DNA from: Nocardia rhamnosiphila NBRC 108938
Lineage (GTDB): Bacteria > Actinomycetota > Actinomycetes > Mycobacteriales > Mycobacteriaceae
DNA: 64,000 nucleotides
Assembly: GCF_000720425.1 (NCBI RefSeq)
Contig: NZ_JOAJ01000014.1
Coordinates: forward strand, 1-64,000
Direction of reading: 5' to 3'
Shown piece by piece: positions 51,277-60,671 of the stretch. Position 1 is the first letter of the stretch, and every line of letters begins with the position of its first letter. Below the pieces are notes generated by a model. It saw only the letters and a list, made by a program, of their open reading frames with translations, was not told the origin of the DNA and searched no databases. A program made the translations under genes and the position numbers.

Positions 51277-54200
51277 CCGCGACGCGCCGTTTCGTCCGGC
51301 CGGCCCGTATGGTGCGCGGGCCCAAGGCTCCCGCCGTCACCGAACTCCGGCTGCAGCCGCCGACCGAGTTGCCCCGGCCGGTGCCGATGTCCAAGATCAA
51401 GATGATCATGCCCGTGATCATGGTGTGCGCCATGGTCGGCATGATGGCGATGATGTTCTCCGGCGGCCGTGCCATGTCGCCGATGATGCTGATGTTCCCC
51501 ATGATGATGATCGTGTCGATGTTCGGCATGCTCGGCGGCCAGCTGGGTGGGGGCGGGGGAACCAACAGCACCGCGGCGGGGCTGAACGAGGAACGCAAGG
51601 ATTATCTGCGCTCGATCACCGACAACCGGAAGACGGTGCACGAGGCCGAAACCGAACTGTACGACTATCTGTCCTATACCCACCCGGGCCCGGCCGGTCT
51701 GGGCCGTCTCGTCGGCGGTAAGCGGATGTGGGAGGTGCAGGTCGCCAATCCCCAGTTCCTGCGTGTGCGGATGGGGCGGGGACGGATCGCCAACCAGGTC
51801 CGGGTCATCGTGCCGGAGGCGGCGCCCACCTCGGATCTGGACCCCGTCGGTGTGGTCGAGCTGACCCGATTCGCGAAAGCCTATTCCACGGTCGGCGGAA
51901 TGCCGGTCGCGATCAATCTGTTGTCGGCGCCGCTGGTCGGCCTCGACGGTGACGCGGACGCGGTGGCGGGTCTGATCCGGGCCATGGTGGCCGAGATCGT
52001 CGTCCTGCACGGACCGGACCAGGTCGCGGTGGCGGCGGTGCTCAACAATCCGGACGACCCGCAATGGGCCTGGTTGAAATGGCTGCCGCATAGCCAGCAT
52101 CCCGCCGAAACCGACGCTGTCGGATCGAGCCGCATGGTGTATCGGACCGTGGCCGAACTACGGACGAAGGTACTCGCGGGGCTCAACCGCGGCCCGTTCT
52201 CGGCGAACAACGAGCCGGCGCTGGACAAATCGCACTACGTGCTGATCGTGGAATCCGGTGGTGCGAACACCGATCGCGATATCTCCGGTATCGACGGCTG
52301 CACCTGGTTGCGGCTCGGCGAGTCCGAGCAAACCCTGCCACGGTCGCTGAGGTTCGCCGTCGCGGCGGACCGTACTCTCCAGGAACTGACCCCCCGCGGT
52401 AGCCGGTTGGTCGGCACCGCCGACAATATGTCGATCCCGCAGGTCACCGCGGTGGCGCGGACACTGTCCCCCTATCGACTGTCCACCGTGGTGGAGGCGG
52501 TGGCCGCCGAGCAGGCCAGTGGTAGCACCTCATGGGAAGACCTGGTCGGCATTTCCGATCCGGGCAATATCCGGGTGGACCGGCAATGGCCGGTACGCCG
52601 CGACGCCGACCGCAACCGGCTGAACATCCCGTTCGGCCACGACCCCACCGGCCAGGTGGTGCACCTGGACATCAAGGAATCCGCCGAGGAGGGCATGGGC
52701 CCGCACGGAATGTGTATCGGCGCCACCGGTTCCGGTAAATCGGAATTCCTGCGCACCCTGGTGCTCTCCGCGATCGCCGAGCATTCCCCCGATGTACTCA
52801 ACCTGCTGCTCGTCGACTTCAAAGGTGGCGCGACCTTCCTCGGTTTCGACCGGCTCTCCCATGTGACCGCGGTCGTCACCAACATGGAGGAGGAGGCAGA
52901 TCTCGTCACCCGTATGGAAGACGTGATCAACGGCGAAATGGCCCGTCGCCAGCGCATCCTGCGCGACGCGGGGAACTTCGCCAGCGTCGCCGACTACGAG
53001 AAGGCGCGGGAGCAGGGCGCCCGGCTCGAGCCATTGCCCACGCTGATGATCATTCTCGACGAGTTCGCCGAACTGCTGGAGCAGCATCCGAGCTTTTCGA
53101 AACTGTTCGTCGCGATCGGCCGTCTGGGCCGCTCGCTGCGGATCCACCTGTTGCTGTCCTCGCAGAAGGTCCCGGCCAACCGCATGGGTGAGCTGGAAGC
53201 GCATCTGTCCTACCGGATCGCGCTGCGCACCAACCAGACCAGCGACTCGCGTGACGCCATCGGCACCGCGGACGCGTACCACCTGCCGAAGAAACCGGGT
53301 TCGGGATATCTACGGGTGGGCGCGGGCGATCTCCAGCGATTCCAAGCGGCCTATGTCGGTGGGCCGTACACCGCGCCCGCGCAGGCTTCCAGTTCCAGTG
53401 CGCAGCGCGCCCGCCGGCCCGGCGGTGGATACAAACCGCCGCAGCGGTTCACGGCCGCCTTCATCGCCGAAGCGCGCCCGGCGCCGGTTGCGGCGGTGGC
53501 TGTGCGCGCGCCCGAACCGGAGGACACCGAGGGCGAACCGGTCAGCGTGATGGAGACCGTGCTGCAGCAGTTCGCGCGGCACGGTCGTCCGGCCCACAAG
53601 ATGTGGCTCCCGCCGCTGGGCGTTCCGCCCACGGTGGACAGGCTGACCGCCGCGGCCGAACCCGGCACGCTCGTGCTGCCGTGGGCGATCATCGACAAAC
53701 CGCGCCAGCAGCGCCAGGACGTCTGGTCGGTGGATCTCTCGGGCGCGGGCGGCCATGTCGCGGTCGTGGGCGGTCCGCAGTCCGGTAAATCCACGGCGCT
53801 GCAGACGCTCATCCTGTCGGCCGCGCTGACCCATACGCCGGAGCAGGCGCAGTTCTACTGCTTCGACTTCTCCGGTGGCCTGTCCGCGATGCGCGCACTG
53901 CCGCATGTGGGCTCGGTGGCCTCGGTGCGCGATGTGGACCGCATCCGGCGTACTTTCGCGCTGATCCGCAATCTGATCGCCTCCCGGCAGGCACTGTTCG
54001 ATCACCTCGGTATCGATTCCATGCGTGAATTCCGGCGGCGCCGGAACACCCCTGAGGGCTCGGCCGAGTTGACGTCCTACGGCGATGAGCACGGCGATGT
54101 TTTCGTTGTCGTGGACGGCTGGGATATCGGGTTCGCGATCAACGGGCCGTACTACGACGAGTACATGCCGACCATGGAGTCCGTCGCCCTGCAGGGCCTC

Positions 54201-55286
54201 AACTACGGTGTGCACCTGGTGGTCAGCAGTTCCCGCTGGGCCGCGATCCGGCCCCAGCTCAAGGACCTGATCCAGACCCGCCTGGAGATGCGTCTCGGCG
54301 ACCTCACCGATACGGTGTTCAACGCCCACCGTGCCGTGGTGGCCGCGGTGCCGCCGAATCGTCCCGGCCGCTGCGTTTCGAGCGAGGCCCTCCATATGCT
54401 TACAGCGCTGCCTCGTACCGACGGCAACGGTGACGCGGAAACCGCGGCCGCGGGCTTGAGTGCGGCGATAACCGAGGTAAGCCAGACCTACGCGGGCCGG
54501 CAGGCACCCGAGGTCCGGTTGCTGCCGGCCCAGGTGACGATGCCGCAGATCCTGGCCCGGGTTCCGCAGCCGACGAATCTGGCCGAACGGCTCGCGGTTC
54601 CGTTCGGTGTCCGTGAATCCGATCTGGGGCCGGCCGTCATCGACTTCGGCGTCTCCACCCATTTCGTGATCCTCGGGTCGACCGGTTGCGGAAAATCGAC
54701 CGTTCTGGGTGCGCTACTGGAATCCATCCGGACCCGGTTCACGAAGGATGAGGCCCGGGTACTGCTGATCGATTACCGCCGCCAGCATATGGACGCGGTA
54801 CCCGAGGAGCAGTCGATCGGATACCTGACCAGCGCCCGCGATGTGGTGGACAATCTGCCGTTCGTCGCGGAGAAGCTCCGTGCTCGCCGGGCCCCGGACG
54901 GGGTGACCTCCCAGCAGCTCAAAGAGCGGTCCTGGTGGAGTGGGCCCGAGATCTTCGTGGTGGTGGACGATTACCACATGGTCGCTCAGCGTGGGCAGAT
55001 GAACCCGCTCGACCCGCTGCGGGAGCTGATCGTCGACGGCCGCGACACCGGTTTCCACCTGATCGCCGCCCGCAATATCGCACAGGCCGATACGGCCATG
55101 TACGACACCGTCCTCGGCCAGGTGAAGAACCTGAACTCCTCGGGTTTGATCATGGATGGGACGAAAATGGACGGCATGCTCATCGGCGATGTGAAACCCA
55201 CCAAACAGCCGCTGGGCCGGGGGATTCTGGTGGAGCCGCTGACCTCGACGAAGGACCTCGTGCAATCGGCCTGGATCCCCGAATGA
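51273..55286 (+). CDS. eccC: ESX FtsK/SpoIIIE-type ATPase EccC (single-chain)
   Basis: About 1,337 residues, with CaCb fused as in most ESX systems other than ESX-1. Two Met-rich membrane helices lie at about residues 40-95. Three FtsK-like ATPase domains follow: Walker A GATGSGKS near 483, GGPQSGKS near 832 and GSTGCGKS near 1134, with Walker B-type LNLLLVDFKGG, FYCFDFSGG and VLLIDYRRQ. All three P-loops are intact. EccC recognises substrate signal motifs and drives export. ATG at 51273 overlaps the eccB stop (ATGA). Confidence 0.96.
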   Translation: MTATRRFVRPARMVRGPKAPAVTELRLQPPTELPRPVPMSKIKMIMPVIMVCAMVGMMAMMFSGGRAMSPMMLMFPMMMIVSMFGMLGGQLGGGGGTNSTAAGLNEERKDYLRSITDNRKTVHEAETELYDYLSYTHPGPAGLGRLVGGKRMWEVQVANPQFLRVRMGRGRIANQVRVIVPEAAPTSDLDPVGVVELTRFAKAYSTVGGMPVAINLLSAPLVGLDGDADAVAGLIRAMVAEIVVLHGPDQVAVAAVLNNPDDPQWAWLKWLPHSQHPAETDAVGSSRMVYRTVAELRTKVLAGLNRGPFSANNEPALDKSHYVLIVESGGANTDRDISGIDGCTWLRLGESEQTLPRSLRFAVAADRTLQELTPRGSRLVGTADNMSIPQVTAVARTLSPYRLSTVVEAVAAEQASGSTSWEDLVGISDPGNIRVDRQWPVRRDADRNRLNIPFGHDPTGQVVHLDIKESAEEGMGPHGMCIGATGSGKSEFLRTLVLSAIAEHSPDVLNLLLVDFKGGATFLGFDRLSHVTAVVTNMEEEADLVTRMEDVINGEMARRQRILRDAGNFASVADYEKAREQGARLEPLPTLMIILDEFAELLEQHPSFSKLFVAIGRLGRSLRIHLLLSSQKVPANRMGELEAHLSYRIALRTNQTSDSRDAIGTADAYHLPKKPGSGYLRVGAGDLQRFQAAYVGGPYTAPAQASSSSAQRARRPGGGYKPPQRFTAAFIAEARPAPVAAVAVRAPEPEDTEGEPVSVMETVLQQFARHGRPAHKMWLPPLGVPPTVDRLTAAAEPGTLVLPWAIIDKPRQQRQDVWSVDLSGAGGHVAVVGGPQSGKSTALQTLILSAALTHTPEQAQFYCFDFSGGLSAMRALPHVGSVASVRDVDRIRRTFALIRNLIASRQALFDHLGIDSMREFRRRRNTPEGSAELTSYGDEHGDVFVVVDGWDIGFAINGPYYDEYMPTMESVALQGLNYGVHLVVSSSRWAAIRPQLKDLIQTRLEMRLGDLTDTVFNAHRAVVAAVPPNRPGRCVSSEALHMLTALPRTDGNGDAETAAAGLSAAITEVSQTYAGRQAPEVRLLPAQVTMPQILARVPQPTNLAERLAVPFGVRESDLGPAVIDFGVSTHFVILGSTGCGKSTVLGALLESIRTRFTKDEARVLLIDYRRQHMDAVPEEQSIGYLTSARDVVDNLPFVAEKLRARRAPDGVTSQQLKERSWWSGPEIFVVVDDYHMVAQRGQMNPLDPLRELIVDGRDTGFHLIAARNIAQADTAMYDTVLGQVKNLNSSGLIMDGTKMDGMLIGDVKPTKQPLGRGILVEPLTSTKDLVQSAWIPE

Positions 55287-55314
55287 GCGCCGTCGCGCGG
55301 CCGCTCAATGGGAC

Positions 55315-55330
55315 TCCCCATATATGGGAA
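55315..55330. promoter_or_regulatory. shared 16-bp box, copy 7 (TCCCC-N6-GGGAA)
   Basis: TCCCCATATATGGGAA, 77 bases before the PE-like start and just after the eccC stop. The longest symmetric version (CCCCATATATGGG). It would control the PE-PPE-esx-espG-eccD-mycP-eccE unit. Confidence 0.65.
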
Positions 55331-55407
55331 TGGCCTAGCGTACTTCATGTACCGCTCTGTTGCGACGACCGGCAACGGGCACGGACGTTTATCGATCGGA
55401 GTTATCG

Positions 55408-55743
55408 ATGATCCCCTTCGAAGTCAACCCTGCGGATCTTCCGGCCATCGGCGCCGCGGTGAATGCCCAGGGCGCCAGCCTGGCCTCCTTCCTGCAATCG
55501 GTGGCGCCGTACACGGTGCCGGAACCCTCGGTTGCCTGTGCGCCGGGCTTCTACATGACGGCAGGTCTCGGCGTCGTCGACGTCGTGATGAACGCTTACC
55601 TCGCGGCCTGCAATACCGAAAGCGGCCTCTTCGGCTCCAGTCTCGGCCCCGTATCGGTGACCTTCGAGTCCACCGATGTAGCCGGCGGCGTGGGAGTGGC
55701 GGCGGTGGGAGATTCCGTTGCGGGCCGGGTGTTCGGCAGCTGA
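55408..55743 (+). CDS. PE-like small ESX protein
   Basis: A 111-residue helical protein in the PE slot before the PPE-like gene. It reads EVNPADLPAIGAAVNAQGAS, then LASFLQSVAPYTVP, GLGVVDVVMNAYLAACNTES and a short Gly-rich tail. It lacks the classic PE dipeptide and a clean YxxxD/E motif (AYLAACNTE is the nearest). The ATG has GGAG upstream. It should form a heterodimer with the PPE-like product. Confidence 0.65.
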   Translation: MIPFEVNPADLPAIGAAVNAQGASLASFLQSVAPYTVPEPSVACAPGFYMTAGLGVVDVVMNAYLAACNTESGLFGSSLGPVSVTFESTDVAGGVGVAAVGDSVAGRVFGS

Positions 55744-55771
55744 TCGATAACTGGTTCGGAGCAGGGATGCT

Positions 55772-57184
55772 ATGCCGTTCTTCGAATATTTCGCCCTGGA
55801 GCCGCTGCAGAATCGAGATCTGATCGATTCCGGGGCCGGTGCGGCACCACTGACCAATGCCTCACGCGCTTACTCGGCGATCGACAGCGCGCTCGAATCC
55901 ACGGCGGCCAATACGGATGGCCTGATCAGGAACATGGGCGTCGCGTGGCCGCGTGGCGTGAGTTCCCAGCGTGCGCAAGCGGCATTCGGCAAGCACAACG
56001 AGTGGGTACGTCAGCAGGCAGGGAACGCGTCGAAGATCGCCCAGTTGGCCGATCAAGGGGCGCATTTGCACAACAGCGCCCTCGGGGCGATGCCGTCGCG
56101 GTTCGAGATCGAAGCCGCCATCGCGCAGTTGGCCGCATCCGCTGCTCTGATGACCACATCCGGCACGGTCGCCTCCGCGGGGGCCGGGCCCGCCTCCGCC
56201 GCAGCTCTTTTGGTTTTCGCCGGCGCAAGCGCGTGGCACGCCATGGCCGAGATCGAGTACAACCGCCTCAAGATCCAGGCCGCCGCGACGATGATGGGCT
56301 ACGAGATCGGAGCCCTGGGTCTGCTCGTCAACCTGGTCGGGGTGGCGGGCTCGTTCACGCCACCACCGCCGATCGTCCTACCGAGTGCCGGGTCGCCGCC
56401 ACCGGTGGGGCACGACGCGGTGGCCCCGCTACAGGACCTGATCACCAAGGGGCCCGACAGTTCGTACTATCCCGGAAACAAACCGACGACGACCGATACC
56501 GGGCAGCACACCGGTAACGGGTCGGACTCGGCGGGTGATTCGAATTCAGGCGGTTCCGATTCGGGTGGTTCCGATCCGGGCAGCGGTGGGGACGGGACGG
56601 ATCCAGGGCCTTCGGGTCCGGAACAACAGTCGCTCACCGATCCGCAGCAGGCGATCGGATCCGAATCCGGCCTCGATTCCGGGTCCACCGGCTACGGCAC
56701 GGAGTCGTCGTATTCGAGTCCGCTGCCGGGTGTTTCCTCGGGGTCCGCGACGCTGGCCGCGCTCGGTGGCGGCGGTGCGCTTGCCGGCTTCGGATTGGCT
56801 CGCGGAGGTATCGGTTCCATGGCCGGTGCGGCAACGGGTTTCCGGTTGCCGGGCAATTGGAATCCCGCCTCGGGCACCGCTTTCGGCGCATCCAACCCCG
56901 CCGCGTCCTCGGCCGCGCCGGCTCGCGGTGCGGCACGGCGGGTATCGGCGCCCACCGCGCGGATGCGGCGTCGCCGCCGGGAGGAGGAAACGCGAACGGG
57001 GAAGGTCTTCACCCCGGGCGAGCAGTTCGAGGTCCCGGAGCTCGAGCGACCGCCGGTGATCGGTGTCATCGAATACGAGGACGACGAGCCCGATACCGAA
57101 CTGCTCGTGGACTCCTCACTCGTGGGAGTACTGGACCGGCTCGACGAAGAGAACGAGTCGGAGAATGGATACAACGCCCGGTGA
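55772..57184 (+). CDS. PPE-like ESX protein
   Basis: A 470-residue protein. The N-terminal 180 residues follow the PPE pattern: DLIDSGAGAAPLTNASRAYS, then AWPRGVSSQRAQAAFGKHNE with the W-turn between two helices, then a long helical hairpin and Ala-rich helices. The middle is Ser/Gly/Asp-rich and the end is basic then acidic (MRRRRREEETRTG; IEYEDDEPDTELLVD). PPE proteins are bound by EspG and exported with a PE partner. Gap of 28 bases to the PE-like gene. Confidence 0.75.
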   Translation: MPFFEYFALEPLQNRDLIDSGAGAAPLTNASRAYSAIDSALESTAANTDGLIRNMGVAWPRGVSSQRAQAAFGKHNEWVRQQAGNASKIAQLADQGAHLHNSALGAMPSRFEIEAAIAQLAASAALMTTSGTVASAGAGPASAAALLVFAGASAWHAMAEIEYNRLKIQAAATMMGYEIGALGLLVNLVGVAGSFTPPPPIVLPSAGSPPPVGHDAVAPLQDLITKGPDSSYYPGNKPTTTDTGQHTGNGSDSAGDSNSGGSDSGGSDPGSGGDGTDPGPSGPEQQSLTDPQQAIGSESGLDSGSTGYGTESSYSSPLPGVSSGSATLAALGGGGALAGFGLARGGIGSMAGAATGFRLPGNWNPASGTAFGASNPAASSAAPARGAARRVSAPTARMRRRRREEETRTGKVFTPGEQFEVPELERPPVIGVIEYEDDEPDTELLVDSSLVGVLDRLDEENESENGYNAR

Positions 57185-57222
57185 GTTGACCGGGTTCACT
57201 GAACATCGAAAGGGAGAACATC

Positions 57223-57642
57223 ATGGTCAGCGCCAGTCAGGGAGTAATCCAGGCGAATCCGGATGATCTGATCGCGATCGCCAAGAAGATGAATGGCCCG
57301 CTGCAGAACCTGGAAACGCACCTCACAGACCTTACCAAAATTCAGGGTACCCTCGAGACCGCGTTCAAAGGCAATGCCGGTCAAGCGGTCTACAACGCAT
57401 TCGGCAATGTGCACTCCACCGGTACCGGCATCGCGCGATACCTGGAAGACCTCATGGCGCAGATCAACCAGGCAAGTTCGAAGTTCGATGATGACGATCG
57501 GGCTGCTTTCCAGCAGGTGAAGACTGCGATGGGCGATGCGGCCGATGGGAGTTTCAACACGGGTGTCAAGGACAGCGGTTGGCAGAGTGATGCGCAGGAA
57601 AGCACTGTCGGTCCGTCGAAGGCGAAGGTCGATTGGGCATGA
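57223..57642 (+). CDS. WXG100-superfamily protein, first Esx of the pair (FxG variant, long)
   Basis: A 139-residue helical hairpin protein, longer than the usual 100. Helix 1 is IAIAKKMNGPLQNLETHLTD. The turn is AFKGNAGQAVYNAF, with Phe where Trp is standard. Helix 2 is TGIARYLEDLMAQINQASSK. The export-motif position reads FDDDD instead of YxxxD. A 40-residue tail follows. Good ribosome site (AAAGGGAG). In the esxB-like position. Confidence 0.85.
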   Translation: MVSASQGVIQANPDDLIAIAKKMNGPLQNLETHLTDLTKIQGTLETAFKGNAGQAVYNAFGNVHSTGTGIARYLEDLMAQINQASSKFDDDDRAAFQQVKTAMGDAADGSFNTGVKDSGWQSDAQESTVGPSKAKVDWA

Positions 57643-57706
57643 CAGGGGGGCACTGACCCGGCCTCCTGGATGCGTTCGTACATAATATTCGAAAGGTTCG
57701 ATTTCA

Positions 57707-58006
57707 ATGAGCATGCCGATCTATACAAACAAGGCCGACATCGAAGAGGCGCTGACCCGGTCGAAGGGCGTCGTTCAAGGTTTGCAGGACAGTAAGACCG
57801 AGCTGACCAACATGCAGACCGAACTGTTGAACACCTTCAACGGCGGCGGTGCCCAGATCTACAAGGATGTGGCGGATCAACTGGGGAGGCGGCTCACCAG
57901 TTTCGATGAGAGCATTACTGCGCTCGACAATTCGACGGAGCATGCCGCGCGGCTTATCGGCGATGCAGACCAAGCTGTCGCCAATATGTTCTCCAACCTT
58001 CTCTGA
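57707..58006 (+). CDS. WXG100-superfamily protein, second Esx of the pair (FxG variant)
   Basis: A 99-residue protein of normal WXG100 size. Helix 1 is IEEALTRSKGVVQGLQDSKT. The turn TFNGGGAQIYKDV again has Phe-x-Gly in place of Trp-x-Gly. Helix 2 is DESITALDNSTEHAARLIGD. No YxxxD/E tail, as expected of the EsxA-type partner. It should pair with the preceding protein. Confidence 0.87.
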   Translation: MSMPIYTNKADIEEALTRSKGVVQGLQDSKTELTNMQTELLNTFNGGGAQIYKDVADQLGRRLTSFDESITALDNSTEHAARLIGDADQAVANMFSNLL

Positions 58007-58019
58007 GGAGATTGCTGGT

Positions 58020-58907
58020 TTGACCGATCATACGTCGATGGGCACAACATCGGCGGAGGTGGAATCCGGCGATCCGGTATCGGTGGATCTGAACGTCGAT
58101 GCCGCCCTTGTCCTGAAAGACATGGTCGGCATCGACGCTTATCCGTTGGTCCTGGCGATCATGCCGAACATCTACCGAATCTCCGACCGCGACCGGGTCC
58201 GGGCGGTTGTCGCGGAACAGCTCGCCGCGGACGGGATCATTTCCGGTGGTGAGGTGGATCCGGTGGTCGCCGGTTGGCTCCGGTGCCTGAATCGTCCGGA
58301 TACCGAGCTGGCCATCCGAGTGCTCGACAACGGCCGTGGAGGGGAAACCCCGACCATGCTGCGCGCCTCGCTGGTTCGCAGCGGGGAGCAGCACGTTCTT
58401 GCCGTCCGATGTGACGACGAGATCGTCATCCAGCCGGTCTTCCACCAGGGCCGGCAGCTGGATACGCTCACCGCGGTATTGGGATCGATCCTCGGTGACT
58501 ACCCGGTCCTCGATTTCGAACCGTTCACCCGCGCCGACAGCGATCCGGCAGATTCCGAGCCGCCGCCCGAGGACGCGGACGGCGTGCGAGCCGGCCTGCG
58601 TGAACTGGGCGCCTCCCCGCGGACCGCGAACGTGCTCACCCGAGCCTTGGGCGAAATCGTCCGCCAGACCGAGGTCCTCATGATGGAGCATCGAGACGGC
58701 GGACCTGAAACACCCGACTTCACAATCTGTATGAACGTACTGGACACGTTTTCAGGGCGGTTCGTGATCACACCGAGCGTAACGTTGGACGGCCGGACCC
58801 GGTCGACCTTCCGGCCGGGCGACCACACTGCCCTGCGCAGTGGTATCAACACTCTGGCCGAGCTGCTGCCCGGCCGTAGCTGGTTCGATACCGCACGTAC
58901 CGGTTGA
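58020..58907 (+). CDS. espG: EspG-family chaperone for PE-PPE
   Basis: About 295 residues of EspG/ESX secretion-associated type. Features are the N-terminal segment LVLAIMPNIYRISDRDRVRA, a central sheet (VLAVRCDDEIVIQPVFHQGR), an acidic loop, and the end GRFVITPSVTLDGRTRSTFR then PGDHTALRSGINTLAELLPG. EspG binds the helical tip of PPE proteins in the cytosol and keeps PE-PPE pairs soluble. TTG at 58020 is chosen because GAGGAG lies nine bases upstream; an ATG at 58038 is possible. Confidence 0.85.
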   Translation: MTDHTSMGTTSAEVESGDPVSVDLNVDAALVLKDMVGIDAYPLVLAIMPNIYRISDRDRVRAVVAEQLAADGIISGGEVDPVVAGWLRCLNRPDTELAIRVLDNGRGGETPTMLRASLVRSGEQHVLAVRCDDEIVIQPVFHQGRQLDTLTAVLGSILGDYPVLDFEPFTRADSDPADSEPPPEDADGVRAGLRELGASPRTANVLTRALGEIVRQTEVLMMEHRDGGPETPDFTICMNVLDTFSGRFVITPSVTLDGRTRSTFRPGDHTALRSGINTLAELLPGRSWFDTARTG

Positions 58908-58937
58908 CGTTCCAGTGCTGGATGAGAGGACGGTGAG

Positions 58938-60671
58938 ATGAACCGGGCACCGACAACGAACGGCGACGCGACCTCCGCGCTCGCCAAAGGCGGTTACGAC
59001 GCCTACTTCGCGCAGCTCGACGAACATCCCGGCGGTGGAGCGGCCACGGCGGCGAGCACTTCCGGCCCTCCCGAGTTCTCATCCACGGCCGCTGGGGCCG
59101 TACCGACCACAGCACCGGAAACGGGGACCGATCAGATGAGTTCGGCCATACCGCATCCTCCGGCGCCCGGGCCGTCGGCGGAATCGCCGTCGGCCGGTGC
59201 CCCGCAGGCCGCGGTATCGCCGCCACAACCCACCGGCCCCCCACCCTCGGCGCCCGAGGCGCCGGCCGTGGACGACGGCGAACTCGCCGATCTGCGGCAG
59301 CGCGCGGCCACGGCTCACCAGCAGGCGGCCGCCGAGGAACAGCAGGCCATCGCGCGGCGGCAGCAGCAGGGTACCCAGGGCGTAGCGGCGCCGCCCCCCG
59401 CCGGCCCCCCGGTCGCGGCGCCGGAACAGAGTACGGGCGCGTCGGATACCTGGACGTCACCGGCGGCGGTCGCGGGACCATCCCCGGCGGCGCCGCCGCC
59501 GTACACTGCTCCCACGCAGTCCGCGCCTACGAGCGGATACTCCACCACCTCTGCCGGGTACGCCGGGCCACAGCAGTCCTACACCGGCTACTCCCCGGCC
59601 CCGGGCGCCCAACCGGCGGCTCCGCAGCAGGCCGCCGACGCATCCCGGGTGCCGGACCGGATCCATCGACCGGCCTATGACACCACCGGGCGTATCGAGG
59701 TGCTTCCGCCCGCCCTGGCCTCCGCGGAACTGCTCGCCGAGATCGCCGCGGTACGCCAGGCACATCTGCGGTCGAACAAGGGTGTCCGTGGTGCGCTGAA
59801 CAAAGTCGGTTTCAACCTCGGCCTCTCACCGGCCGAACAGGAGGCCGAGAACCGGCGCACCCGGATCCGACGTCAGCTCAGCGTGCCGTACCAGATCGCG
59901 GTGGTGAGCGTGAAGGGCGGCGTCGGCAGGACCACGACCGCGGCCGGTCTCGGTTCCACCTTCGCCAAGCTTCGGCCGGACCGGGTGATAGCCATCGACG
60001 CGAACCCGGATTTCGGTGATCTGTCCAGCCGCACCACGCGTCATCAGTTCGGTTTGACGCTGCGCGATCTCGCTCAGGCCGGCGGTCGTCTGGACTCCTT
60101 CTCTGCCGTGCACTCCTACACGGCTGTCAATACAGCCGACCTCGCCGTGGTGGCGTCGCCCTGGAGTACGGACGCGGGGGAGGCGCTGACCGGTACCGAA
60201 TATCAGACCGGTGTGGAAATTCTGCGTCGCCATTACAATCTGCTCGTGGTCGACTGTGGAACCGGTGTGCTCGATTCGTCGACCAACACTGTGCTGCGTA
60301 CCAGTGACGCCGTGGTGGTCGTGACACCCGCGACCGTCGGCGGGGTGACCGGAGCCGTCGCGACCCTGAACTGGTTGAGTTCGCACGGCTTCGATCATCT
60401 GATCGCGGCCTCCATGGTGGCCATCGTGCGGCAGCATCCCGTGAAACCCACCGTGGATATCGAGGCCATCGAAAAACTGTTCGCGTCGGCGCAACGGCCC
60501 ACCGTTCAGATCCCGTTCGATCCCCATCTCGCCGAAGGCGGAGAAATAGATCTGCGCATGTTGGACAGGGAGACCGCGCTGGCCTTCGAGAATCTGGCGG
60601 CCGGCCTGGCCGACGACTTCCCCGGTTATGTCGCGGAGCCCTCCGGCGGCGACCGCGGAGGTATGCGGTGA
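58938..60671 (+). CDS. MinD/ParA-like ATPase with Pro-rich N-terminus (EspI-like)
   Basis: A 577-residue protein. The first 240 or so residues are Pro/Ala/Gln-rich and disordered. The C-terminal 270 are a MinD-type ATPase: deviant Walker A VKGGVGRTTTA near residue 326, then IAIDANPDFGDLSSRTTR, and a switch region LLVVDCGTGVLDSSTNTVL. EspI of ESX-1 and Rv3888c of ESX-2 hold the same place between espG/esx and eccD. The predicted role is ATP-dependent control of secretion. The stop overlaps the eccD GTG. Confidence 0.82.
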   Translation: MNRAPTTNGDATSALAKGGYDAYFAQLDEHPGGGAATAASTSGPPEFSSTAAGAVPTTAPETGTDQMSSAIPHPPAPGPSAESPSAGAPQAAVSPPQPTGPPPSAPEAPAVDDGELADLRQRAATAHQQAAAEEQQAIARRQQQGTQGVAAPPPAGPPVAAPEQSTGASDTWTSPAAVAGPSPAAPPPYTAPTQSAPTSGYSTTSAGYAGPQQSYTGYSPAPGAQPAAPQQAADASRVPDRIHRPAYDTTGRIEVLPPALASAELLAEIAAVRQAHLRSNKGVRGALNKVGFNLGLSPAEQEAENRRTRIRRQLSVPYQIAVVSVKGGVGRTTTAAGLGSTFAKLRPDRVIAIDANPDFGDLSSRTTRHQFGLTLRDLAQAGGRLDSFSAVHSYTAVNTADLAVVASPWSTDAGEALTGTEYQTGVEILRRHYNLLVVDCGTGVLDSSTNTVLRTSDAVVVVTPATVGGVTGAVATLNWLSSHGFDHLIAASMVAIVRQHPVKPTVDIEAIEKLFASAQRPTVQIPFDPHLAEGGEIDLRMLDRETALAFENLAAGLADDFPGYVAEPSGGDRGGMR

